This document shows positions 30,817-38,237 of a stretch of 64,000 nucleotides of DNA, one piece after another (position 1 is the stretch's first letter; every line of letters begins with the position of its first letter). The position numbers and the translations under genes were made by a program. Origin of the DNA: Phenylobacterium sp. J367. GTDB taxonomy: Bacteria > Pseudomonadota > Alphaproteobacteria > Caulobacterales > Caulobacteraceae. The notes beneath the pieces are model-generated. The model worked only from the letters and a program-made list of their open reading frames with translations. It did no database searches and was not told where the DNA came from. The DNA lies in NCBI RefSeq assembly GCF_024699985.1, contig NZ_JAJONA010000001.1, forward strand, positions 1,550,001-1,614,000, given 5' to 3'.

Positions 30817-31939
30817 ATGGCCGACGGAAACATCACCAAGGACGTCATGTACGGCGCGGTCGCGCCGGACGACTTCGAGAGCATGCTGGAGCTGGACCGC
30901 TACGGCGCGCGCTCCACCGCCTTCGACAAGATCATCTCGGCGACCCACGATCACTTCTGGGATCCGCTCGACGCGAAGTACATCGACTTCTCCGAGCCGT
31001 TCGACCTGGAGAACGAGCCCCTGATGCCGGAGGACCAGGTGGTCTTCCTGCGGCTACCCTACGTCGACCAGAGCCTGACAGACCCGAAGATGCGGGTAGC
31101 CTTCATCAACCATCTGCAGCTCCGCAACTTCTCCTCGATCCTGCACGGCGAGCAGGGGGGCGCTGAACCTTTCGGCCTCGCTCTGCCACGTTCTGAAGGA
31201 CCAGGGCGCCCAGGAATACGCGGCCAACCAGACGCGCGAGGAGGCCCGCCACGTCACGGCCTTCGCGAAATACATCAAGGCCCGCTGGGGTCGGCCGGTG
31301 GAATGCAGCGCCGCCCTGAAGGCCCTGCTCGTCGAGATCATCGAGGCGCCGGAGGTCTACAAGAAGATCGTCGGCATGCAGATGCTGGTGGAGGGCCTCG
31401 CCATGGGCGCCTTCTCCCACGGCTACCGCTACAACCGCGACCCGCTGGCCAGGAAGCTGTTCCAGCTCGTGATGACCGACGAGGCCTTCCACCACAAGTT
31501 CGGGAAGATCTGGGCCGACCGGACCATTCCGCAGCTTTCCCAGGCGGAGCGGGACCTCGTCGAGGACTGGACGGCCCACTGCGCCCAGAAACTGCTGTTC
31601 GACCGCGGCGCGCCGAACCAGATGGCCGAACTCTTCGGGGCCTACGACATGGACCCCGAGCGGGTGATGGCCGACATTGTCCAGCGGCGGAAGGAGCGCG
31701 ACCCCAACCGGCGCTACAAGAGCGACACCAACGTCTTCCGGGTGCTCATCAAGACCCTGCTGAAGGCCGGCCTGATCACCGAGCGGACGCGCAGCTTCTA
31801 CGCCATGTACGTCGATCTCGACGAACTGGCCGGCGAGGGCGACCGGATGGTCGGCGACGACATCGCCGAGGACGGCATCCGCTACCTGCAGGAGATCAAC
31901 TTCAAGGATCGCGCACGCGTCGCCGTCGCGGCGGAATAG
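30817..31939 (+). CDS. Ferritin-like diiron oxygenase/R2-like protein 2 (frameshifted as sequenced)
   Basis: Tandem paralogue of the gene at 29476, starting MADGNITKDVMYGAVAPDDF. An extra G in the run 31155-31160 (six G against five in copy 1) breaks the frame at LHGEQGA. Without it the protein is about 373 residues and keeps all predicted iron ligands: HGEQGAL, TREEARHVTAF, MLVEGLAMG and MTDEAFHHKFG. The region between differs from copy 1 (RLPYVDQSLTDPKMRVAFIN against RLDYVNETLGTEKRRIAFAN), so the two may act on different substrates or form a heterodimer. The start has GGAGG upstream and its own copy of the palindrome. A small membrane protein follows immediately. Confidence 0.8.
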
Positions 31940-32152
31940 ATGGAGGTCGTCCTCTTCGCGGTCGGGACGCTGGCGCTCTACCTGGCGGTCTCGCGCCTGC
32001 GGATGGCGGCCGGCGGCTCCATCCGCTTCGCCAACACGGTCCGGCGGTCGGAGCGGCCGGGGCTGTTCGCGGCCTATGTGGGCCTGACGGTGGTGCTGCT
32101 CTTCGTCGGCATCTGGTGCATCGCCCGTGCGGCCATGGGTCTCGGCGGCTGA
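31940..32152 (+). CDS. Small two-helix membrane protein after diiron protein 2
   Basis: A 70-residue protein with two hydrophobic segments (VVLFAVGTLALYLAV and AAYVGLTVVLLFVGIWCIARAA) separated by a basic loop (RFANTVRRSERPG). The ATG begins at the base right after the diiron protein 2 stop, so translation is probably coupled. I recognise no family. Its position suggests an accessory or membrane-tethering role for the diiron protein, which is inference only. Confidence 0.65.
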   Translation: MEVVLFAVGTLALYLAVSRLRMAAGGSIRFANTVRRSERPGLFAAYVGLTVVLLFVGIWCIARAAMGLGG

Positions 32153-32169
32153 CACCAGGCTTGCATCGG

Positions 32170-32184
32170 GAACGAAGGCGGAAC
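32170..32184. promoter_or_regulatory. SOS box (LexA site) upstream of mmcB
   Basis: GAAC-N7-GAAC at 32170-32184 is the reverse complement of the alphaproteobacterial LexA consensus GTTC-N7-GTTC, 11 bases before the mmcB ATG. A LexA dimer here would block transcription or initiation, giving damage-inducible expression. Confidence 0.75.
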
Positions 32185-32195
32185 AGGGTGGCGGC

Positions 32196-32681
32196 ATGGA
32201 TGTCGCCGTCACCGCCATCTCCGTCACCACGCTCTCCAGTGGTCAGGGCGTCAGCCGGCCGGAGACTACGGCCAGCGTGACCCGCGGGGCGGCGCGGCTG
32301 CTCACCGCGCTCGGCTATGCGCCGCTGGCGGAGGTCTGCCTGCCGAACGGTCGGCGCGCCGACCTGATGGCGCTGGGACCCAAGGGCCAGATCTTCATCG
32401 TCGAGGTGAAGAGCTCGGTGGAGGACTTCCGCACCGATCAGAAATGGCACGAGTACCAGCCCTACTGCGACGCCTTCGCGTTCGCCGTCGCCCCGGAATT
32501 CCCGCGCGAGATCCTGCCCGAGGAGCCGGGGCTGATCGTCGCCGACGGCTTCGGCGGCGCGGTGCTGCGCGAGGCGCCGGTGGCGGCGCTGGCGGGGGCG
32601 CGACGCAAGGCCCTGACCCTTGCCTTCGGCCGGCTGGCCGCGCTCCGGGCCGCCGGCGCGCAGGTCACGGCGCTGGAATAG
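32196..32681 (+). CDS. mmcB: MmcB-family DNA repair protein
   Basis: A 161-residue PD-(D/E)XK nuclease-fold protein of the MmcB/DUF1052 family, linked in Caulobacter to mitomycin C resistance under SOS control. The fold is visible in RRADLMALGPKGQIFIVEVKSSVEDF (the D and ExK positions), then RTDQKWHEYQPYCDAFAFAV and PREILPEEPGLIVADGFGGAVLR. ATG 32196 follows a consensus SOS box by 11 bases; an upstream ATG at 32127 overlaps the previous gene and would place the SOS box inside the coding sequence. Confidence 0.9.
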   Translation: MDVAVTAISVTTLSSGQGVSRPETTASVTRGAARLLTALGYAPLAEVCLPNGRRADLMALGPKGQIFIVEVKSSVEDFRTDQKWHEYQPYCDAFAFAVAPEFPREILPEEPGLIVADGFGGAVLREAPVAALAGARRKALTLAFGRLAALRAAGAQVTALE

Positions 32682-32684
32682 GCC

Positions 32685-33508
32685 CTAGAGCGCCCGACCG
32701 ACGGTCGCGGCCTTCAGCCCTCTCAGATGCCGGCGCGAGACCGGCACCTCGGCGCCTGTGGTCAGCACCACCGAGGTCCGTCCCATGGCCCGGCGGACGC
32801 GGGCGATGCGGTCGATGCGGACCAGGGCCGAGCGGTGCACGCGCACGAAGTGCCGGGGGTCGAGCCGTTCCTCCAGGTCGCCGAGCGGCTGGCGGACCAG
32901 GAAGCTGCGCGCGCCGGCGTGCAGGCGGACATAGTCCCGCTCCGCGGCCACCCAGTCGAGCGCGGCTACCGGCAGGCTGAGGCGGTCGCCGCGGTCCTGG
33001 ATCCAGAGCTCACGTTCGTAGGTGGGGGCCGGCGCGTCGCCGGCCGGCGCCCCGCCGCGCAGATTGGCGACGATCTCCTCCAGTTCGCGGATGCGCTGCG
33101 CGGCGCCCGCGGTCGGCCAGGGCGTCGCGGGCCCGGCGCAGCGCCTGGGTCAGCCGCTCAGGCTCCACCGGCTTCAAAAAGATAGTCGAACGCGGCGCGG
33201 TCGAAGGCCTCCACGGCGAAGCGGTCGAAGGCGGTGACGAAGATGACGATGGGCGCGCCGGCCCCCTGGCCGCTGGGCCCGGTCAGGCCGTCGAGGACGT
33301 CCAGGCCCGAGACGCCCGGCATCTTGATGTCGAGAAGGACCACGTCGGGAGCGGTGGCGGCGATCAGCCGGCGGGCTTCCGCGCCTTCGCCGGCCAAACC
33401 GACGATGGTCACGCCGGGCGTGTCCTTCAGCAGGATCTCGAGACGTCGCCGCGCCAGCGGCTCGTCGTCGACGACCAGGATGCGGAGCGGTTCGCCAAGC
33501 GCATTCAT
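32685..33508 (-). CDS. LytTR-family response regulator (two frame breaks as sequenced)
   Basis: Two-domain regulator: a receiver (ILVVDDEPLARRRLEILL, phospho-acceptor Asp in VVLLDIKMPGVSGLDVL, VTAFDRFAVEAF) and a C-terminal LytTR DNA-binding domain (DYVRLHAGARSFLVRQPLG, RVHRSALVRIDRI). Two extra bases break the frame: an A in 33176-33180 and a C in 33106-33108. Correction gives YLLKPVEPERLTQALRRARD and AAQRIRELEEIVANLRGG, a continuous protein of about 273 residues. ATG 33508 overlaps the stop of the upstream LytS-like kinase in ATGA, so they are a two-component pair. Target genes are unknown. Confidence 0.85.
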
Positions 33509-34647
33509 GCGGCGCGCTCCGCGGCCGCGCCCTCGAAGGGCAGTTCGACCCGGGCCATGAAGCCGCCGCCTGGGCGCGGCCCGACGGTCAGGCGGCCGCT
33601 TCCCGGATACATGACCTCCAGCCGGCGGCGCACATTCTCCAGCCCGACGCCGAGCTTCGGCGGATGGCCTTCCAGGTCGCCGCGGGCGTCGTCGCAGACC
33701 CAGAGGTGAAGCCGGCCGTCGACGCGCTCGGCGGCGATCTCGATGGTCACCGGGGCGGTGGAGCGGGCGACGCCGTATTTCACGGCGTTCTCGACCAGCG
33801 GCTGCAGGATCAGGCTGGGCACCAGGGCCTGGGCGAGGTCGGCGGGCACCCGGGCCTCGAAGCGCAGCCGGTCGCCGAACCGGATCTGCTCGATCGCCAG
33901 GTACTGCCGCTGGGCCTCGATCTCGCCGTCCAGGGTGTTGCGCTCGCCGGCCGGGCGCTCCAGCGAGGCGCGCAGGAAGCGGGACAGCGAGAGCACCACC
34001 TGCTCGGCGCGCACATAGTCGCGCGCCAGGATCAGGGAGGAGAGCGCGTTCAGGGTGTTGAACAGGAAGTGCGGATTGATCTGGTAGCGGAGCATCTGGT
34101 TCTGACTCTCCGCCGCCATGGCCTGGGCCTGGACGAGGCGAAGGGTCTTCTCCCGGACCTCCTGGTCGTAGTCGAGCACGAAGACCACGGCGATGAAGGC
34201 GATGAACGACCAGATCATCACCGTGAAGTTCATGAACTGGCCGAGGGCGATGTCGCCCGTGGAGCCCTTCCAGACGACCACGGGATCGATGACGTAGAAG
34301 GCCAGATGGTTGACCACCCCCCAGGCCGCGCCGCCGAGGATGGCCAGCCCCGCCGCCAGCAGCAGGCGCCGGCGCATCGGCCAGGGGCGGGCGGCGAAGA
34401 GGGCGCGCTGGATCAGGATGCAGATCCCGACCGCGATCCCGCAGACGATGAGGCGCCGGAGCGCCATGTCCCAGAAATAGGGGAAGGTGGCGTCGCTGAT
34501 CGAGCGCACCGTCATCAGGGCGTAGGTCACGAGCCAGACGAGCACGTTGGCGGCCAGATAGCGGTCCAGGCGCAGCGTCCAGCGCCGGCCGGCCGGTGCG
34601 GCGGCAAGCTCACTCGTCAAAGGCGCGGGCCCTCCCGACGCGATCAT
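33505..34647 (-). CDS. LytS/YehU-type membrane sensor histidine kinase
   Basis: A 380-residue kinase with four to five N-terminal membrane helices (YLAANVLVWLVTYALMTV, LIVCGIAVGICILIQRAL, LLLAAGLAILGGAAWGVV, FTVMIWSFIAFIAVVFVL). The cytoplasmic part has the His-kinase_LytS motif MLRYQINPHFLFNTLNALSS with the phospho-His, then the ATPase blocks LQPLVENAVKYGV and GVGLENVRRRLEVMYPG. The start at 34647 leaves a short cytoplasmic N-terminus; in-frame ATG 34824 would add a very basic stretch. It is coupled to the LytTR regulator downstream. The stimulus is unknown. Confidence 0.9.
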   Translation of the reverse strand: MIASGGPAPLTSELAAAPAGRRWTLRLDRYLAANVLVWLVTYALMTVRSISDATFPYFWDMALRRLIVCGIAVGICILIQRALFAARPWPMRRRLLLAAGLAILGGAAWGVVNHLAFYVIDPVVVWKGSTGDIALGQFMNFTVMIWSFIAFIAVVFVLDYDQEVREKTLRLVQAQAMAAESQNQMLRYQINPHFLFNTLNALSSLILARDYVRAEQVVLSLSRFLRASLERPAGERNTLDGEIEAQRQYLAIEQIRFGDRLRFEARVPADLAQALVPSLILQPLVENAVKYGVARSTAPVTIEIAAERVDGRLHLWVCDDARGDLEGHPPKLGVGLENVRRRLEVMYPGSGRLTVGPRPGGGFMARVELPFEGAAAERAA

Positions 34648-34822
34648 AGCGGCTTTCCGACAAGAGGCGCGCACGAGCTCGACTGTTCGTCGCGGCGGAT
34701 CGACCGCTCGCCGCAACGACTTCAATTTGCAGCAGGAATTGCAGCGCCGGTCGATTGCAGGCTGCTTGCGCGGCCGACTGGTCCGATCCTCTGGCTGACG
34801 CGGTCTGCGGGAGGGAGATTCC

Positions 34823-35044
34823 ATGAAGCTCTGCGGTCAGATCTCGGTCGAGCTCAGCGTGGACGATTACATCGCCGCGGCCGACCACCAGCGCCGGCTG
34901 GAGGACATCCTCAGGCTGGTGCGAGACCAGTATCCGGAGGCGACGCTGGCCATGCGCGAGCGGCGCGAACGCAAGCCCCTGTCGCTGACGCGCGCGCCCA
35001 GGGCCATGGGGTCCGGCGCGCTCGCCCGCTACATGGAGGAGTAG
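34823..35044 (+). CDS. Small hypothetical protein paired with a MarR-like regulator
   Basis: A 73-residue protein (MKLCGQISVELSVDDYIAAADHQRRLEDIL) with a predicted helical, charged body and no membrane segment. A GGGAGGGAG ribosome site precedes the ATG. The stop abuts the GTG start of the MarR-like gene, so the two are probably co-translated. Family unknown. Confidence 0.65.
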   Translation: MKLCGQISVELSVDDYIAAADHQRRLEDILRLVRDQYPEATLAMRERRERKPLSLTRAPRAMGSGALARYMEE

Positions 35045-35419
35045 GTGGCGAGATCGCGCAACGCGCTGCTGCAGGCCATCCACCTGTTCAAGGCCCTCGA
35101 CCCCCGGGTCAGCGTCAACGAGCTGATCGCCTTCCTCTATGTCTGCGAGAATGAGGGCCTGACGGTGCAGGAGCTCGCCGAGGTGGCCAAGCTCACCCAG
35201 TCCACCGCCTCGCGCAGCCTGCGCGCCCTCGGGCCGGCAGGGTCGGACTGGGCCCAGGCCCCGGCGCTCGGCCTGGTCGAGGCCTTCCTCAACCCGCACG
35301 ATGCGCGCAGCCACGTGATCCACCTGACCCCGCGCGGTCGGGAGCTGCGCGACCACCTGGACGGCGTCATCCGCCAGGCGACGACCATCGTCCAGGAGCC
35401 GCTGCGCGCGGCCGAGTAG
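35045..35419 (+). CDS. MarR-family winged-helix regulator
   Basis: A 124-residue protein with MarR layout: helical dimerisation part (NALLQAIHLFKALDPRVSV), recognition helix region (LTVQELAEVAKLTQSTASRSLRAL), a wing (GLVEAFLNPHDARSHVIHLTPRGREL) and a C-terminal helix. The start is GTG 35045, directly after the stop of the small upstream gene. It is convergent with regA. The ligand and target are unknown; this member is somewhat shorter than typical MarR proteins (about 140 residues). Confidence 0.8.
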   Translation: MARSRNALLQAIHLFKALDPRVSVNELIAFLYVCENEGLTVQELAEVAKLTQSTASRSLRALGPAGSDWAQAPALGLVEAFLNPHDARSHVIHLTPRGRELRDHLDGVIRQATTIVQEPLRAAE

Positions 35420-35426
35420 ACCCGGC

Positions 35427-35984
35427 CTAGCGCGGCGCGCGCTTGGCGAGGATCCGCTGCAGGGTGCGCCGGTGCATGTTCAGCCGGCGCGCCGTCTCCG
35501 AGACGTTGTGGTTGCAGAGCTCGTACACCCGCTGGATGTGCTCCCAGCGCACCCGGTCGGCGCTCATCGGATTCTCGGGCGGCGCGGGCGCCGTGTCGCC
35601 CTTGGCCAGCAACGCCCGGGCCACGTCGTCGGCGTCGGCAGGCTTGGAGAGGTAATCCACCGCCCCGGCCTTCACGGCCTGCACCGCCGTGGCGATGTTC
35701 CCGTAGCCGGTGAGCATGATGATCTTGGCGTCGGGCCGGGCGTCGCGCACGGCCTCCACCACCTTGAGGCCCGAGCCGTCCTCCAGCCGCATGTCGAGCA
35801 CGGCGAAGGCGGGCGGACTGGACTTCACCGCCGTCAGCGCCTCGGCCACGCTGCCGACCAGCGTCGGCTCGAAGCCCCGCTGCTCGAGGGCGCGCCCGAG
35901 CCGGGTGCGGAGAGGCGCGTCGTCATCGAGCACAAGAAGCGACTTGTCGGGGAGGGCCGAGACATCGGCGGACAGATCGGTCAT
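35427..35984 (-). CDS. regA: RegA/ActR/PrrA-type response regulator
   Basis: A 185-residue redox response regulator. The receiver domain has LLVLDDDAPLRTRLGRALEQRG, the phospho-acceptor in FAVLDMRLEDGSG, and the Thr/Lys blocks MLTGYGNIATAVQAVKAGAVDYLSKP. A Pro-rich linker leads to the Fis-type DNA-binding domain (HIQRVYELCNHNVSETARRLNMHRRTLQRILAKRAPR), nearly invariant in this family. It is transcribed in the same direction as regB, which lies 86 bases upstream, and opposite to the senC-type gene. In relatives RegBA controls respiratory, carbon-fixation and terminal oxidase genes. Confidence 0.93.
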   Translation of the reverse strand: MTDLSADVSALPDKSLLVLDDDAPLRTRLGRALEQRGFEPTLVGSVAEALTAVKSSPPAFAVLDMRLEDGSGLKVVEAVRDARPDAKIIMLTGYGNIATAVQAVKAGAVDYLSKPADADDVARALLAKGDTAPAPPENPMSADRVRWEHIQRVYELCNHNVSETARRLNMHRRTLQRILAKRAPR

Positions 35985-36070
35985 TCAGCAACCCCTGGTG
36001 GGGCTCCCTTTACGCGGGCGTGCGGCAAGCTGTCGCAGATCGCTACCTTTCGGCAAACCGGCCTGCGTCG

Positions 36071-37468
36071 TCAACCGCCGCCCACCTCAATCCTCGAACG
36101 AGGCCACTTCGCTGACACAACCGCACCGCGTGGCCTTCCGTTCTGAAACGTCACAACTGCCCCGGTTCGTTCCAACAGGGTCTTGGAGATGAAGAATCCG
36201 AGCCCCATTCCGATGTGGCCCGTGCGGCCGCCCTCGATGCCGGCGCGGGAGGTCACATAGGGCTCGCCGAGCTTGGCGAGGATGTCCGGCGCAAAGCCCG
36301 GGCCGTCGTCGCGGACCTCGATGGAGACGCTGTCGGCGTCGAAGCGGGCCGACAGGAGGACCTCCGAGGTGGCGAAGTCCACCGCATTCTCCACGAACGA
36401 GGTCATGGCGTGGGTGATCTCTGGGAGGCGCCAGATGTCCGGGGTCTTCACGCCGGGCGCGCCGGAGACGATGGCCTCCACGCGGACGCCCTTCACGCTG
36501 GCGTGCGGCTCGATCACCTCGTGCACGAGCTGGCGCAGGCTCATGCGCTCGTGGACCTCGTCGGACGCCTGGTCCGGGGTCTCGGACAGCCGCTTGAGGA
36601 TTTCCCGGCACCGCTCGGCCTGGCTCATCAGGAGCTCGGCGTCCTCCTTCACCTGCGGGCTCTGGGCCTCGCGGGCCATCTCCTTGGAGACGATGGCGAT
36701 GGTGGCGAGCGGGGTGCCGAGTTCGTGGGCGGCGGCGGCGGCGAGCGCGCCCAGCGCCGAGAGCCGCTGCTCGCGGGCCAGCACCGCCTGGGTCATGTCC
36801 AGAGCCAGCGCCATGCGGGCGCTTTCCTCGGCGGCCTGGCGGACATAGCCCGCGATCAGGGTGATGCCGGCGACGTTGGCGAGCGCGGCGGCGATGCGGA
36901 AGCTCTCCGGGCCCACGCCCTCGAGCCCGGCGACCTCCGGCAGGGCCATCTGGAAGAAGGCCAGCAGCACCGAGAGCACGCAGGCGAGCGCGCCCAAGAG
37001 CACCACGGGCCAGTTGGGCAGGGTCGCGGCCGCCAGGGTGACCGGCGCGATGAGCAGCAGGACGAAGGGGTTGGCGGTGCCGCCGGTCAGGTAGATCAGG
37101 GCGGAGATCTGCAGGAGGTCGAGCGCAAGCTGGAACGTCGCCTCGCGGTCGCTGAACACCCGCTGACCGGGGGAGGCGACCCCGGTCAAGAGGTTGATCC
37201 AGGCGCCGGCGCCGATCACCGCGAAGCAGAGCGGGTAGGGGGCCTTGAAGCCGAAGCCCAGGCCGACGACCAGCAGCAGGAGGATCTCACCGGCGATCAC
37301 CAGCCAGCGCAGGGTGACCAGCGTGCGGACGCGGAGCTGGCTGCGGCGGACGCCGAAGCTCACCGGTTCGGGCTCATGGCCGGGTCCCGCTTGCGGCGGG
37401 GCGGCGTGGGCCTTATCGAGGCTCACCGGCTTCAGCGCCTTCGGGGCTGGGGCCTGAATGCTCGCCAT
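36071..37468 (-). CDS. regB: RegB/ActS/PrrB-type redox sensor histidine kinase
   Basis: A 465-residue membrane kinase that responds to the quinone redox state and phosphorylates RegA. About six membrane helices occupy residues 50-220 and contain the quinone-linked heptapeptide GGTANPF. The H-box reads SALGALAAAAAHELGTPLATIAIV, a family signature. ATPase motifs are FVENAVDFA, VRDDGPGF and GMGLGFFISKTLLE. Start ATG 37468 shares the palindrome CCATGG with the opposite strand. It forms a head-to-head pair with the SenC/SCO gene, the classic regB-senC-regA arrangement. Confidence 0.93.
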   Translation of the reverse strand: MASIQAPAPKALKPVSLDKAHAAPPQAGPGHEPEPVSFGVRRSQLRVRTLVTLRWLVIAGEILLLLVVGLGFGFKAPYPLCFAVIGAGAWINLLTGVASPGQRVFSDREATFQLALDLLQISALIYLTGGTANPFVLLLIAPVTLAAATLPNWPVVLLGALACVLSVLLAFFQMALPEVAGLEGVGPESFRIAAALANVAGITLIAGYVRQAAEESARMALALDMTQAVLAREQRLSALGALAAAAAHELGTPLATIAIVSKEMAREAQSPQVKEDAELLMSQAERCREILKRLSETPDQASDEVHERMSLRQLVHEVIEPHASVKGVRVEAIVSGAPGVKTPDIWRLPEITHAMTSFVENAVDFATSEVLLSARFDADSVSIEVRDDGPGFAPDILAKLGEPYVTSRAGIEGGRTGHIGMGLGFFISKTLLERTGAVVTFQNGRPRGAVVSAKWPRSRIEVGGG

Positions 37469-37517
37469 GGCTCAGCGCCGCGCCGATCGCGCCGGCCGGG
37501 CCGCAAGGGACCCCCGG

Positions 37518-38132
37518 ATGCGCCGTCGCACCCTCGCCGTCATCGCGTTGCTCGCGCTCGCCTTCGCCATCCTCACGGGTCTCGCCGTCCGCACGGGCAT
37601 CCTGAGCCCCACCCCCAAGCAAACCGCCGCCGTGGGCGGGCCGTTCCAACTGGTGGACCAGTCCGGCCGCACCGTCGACCAGCGGCTGCTGAAGGGCAAG
37701 TGGAGCGCGGTGTTCTTCGGCTTCACCCACTGCCCGGACGTCTGCCCGACGACGATGTTCGCCCTCGGCGGCGCCGAGCAGGCGCTGGGCAGGGACGCGA
37801 AGGATTTCCAGACGGTGCTGATCAGCGTCGATCCGGCCCGCGACACCCCGGCCCAGCTTGCCGCCTACCTGAACAATCCCGCCTTCCCGAAGCAGGTCTG
37901 GGGCCTCACCGGCACGGACGACCAGGTGAAGGCCGTCGCGAAGGCCTATCATGTCTTCCACCGGAAGAACGGCGAGGGCGCGGACTACGTCGTCGACCAT
38001 TCGACCATCACCTACCTGATGAGCCCGAGGGGCGAGTTCGTCTGCGTTCTGCGCCACGGCCTCTCGCCCGACGAGATCGCCGGCCATGTGCGCAAGGCCA
38101 TGGCGACCGGTCCGCGCGCCACCGCCTGCTGA
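37518..38132 (+). CDS. senC: SCO1/SenC/PrrC-family copper chaperone
   Basis: Membrane-anchored thioredoxin-fold protein that delivers copper to cytochrome c oxidase and, in RegBA systems, feeds back on the kinase. An N-terminal helix (TLAVIALLALAFAILTGLAV) anchors it. The copper site is visible as FFGFTHCPDVCPTTMF (CxxxC) and the distal His in YVVDHSTITYLMSP. ATG 37518 has AGGGA 8 bases upstream and gives about 204 residues. Earlier ATGs at 37458 and 37467 are in frame but overlap the regB start on the other strand. It lies divergently beside regB. Confidence 0.9.
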   Translation: MRRRTLAVIALLALAFAILTGLAVRTGILSPTPKQTAAVGGPFQLVDQSGRTVDQRLLKGKWSAVFFGFTHCPDVCPTTMFALGGAEQALGRDAKDFQTVLISVDPARDTPAQLAAYLNNPAFPKQVWGLTGTDDQVKAVAKAYHVFHRKNGEGADYVVDHSTITYLMSPRGEFVCVLRHGLSPDEIAGHVRKAMATGPRATAC

Positions 38133-38191
38133 CCCGTTCCGCGGCATCGCGCCACGCTGCGGCGCCGAAGGAACCTCTGCCTTGTGCATCC

Positions 38192-38214
38192 CATTAACCG
38201 CACGCATGTTAATG
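38192..38214. promoter_or_regulatory. Inverted repeat CATTAAC-N9-GTTAATG upstream of phaZ
   Basis: A perfect 7-bp inverted repeat with AT-rich arms in a very GC-rich region, 23 bases before the phaZ ATG. TTAA half-sites are spaced 11 apart, not the 7 of a CtrA box. It is a candidate operator for the depolymerase gene. Confidence 0.45.
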
Positions 38215-38237
38215 CTGCGGCGCAACAGGGATTGGCC

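Noticed and set aside
29476-31939. Class I ribonucleotide reductase R2 pair (nrdB)
   Set aside because: Only the generic diiron ligand pattern matches; R2-specific landmarks and an nrdA neighbour are missing.
38194-38212. CtrA box upstream of phaZ
   Set aside because: The TTAA half-sites are 11 bases apart, not 7, and they form a longer inverted repeat instead.
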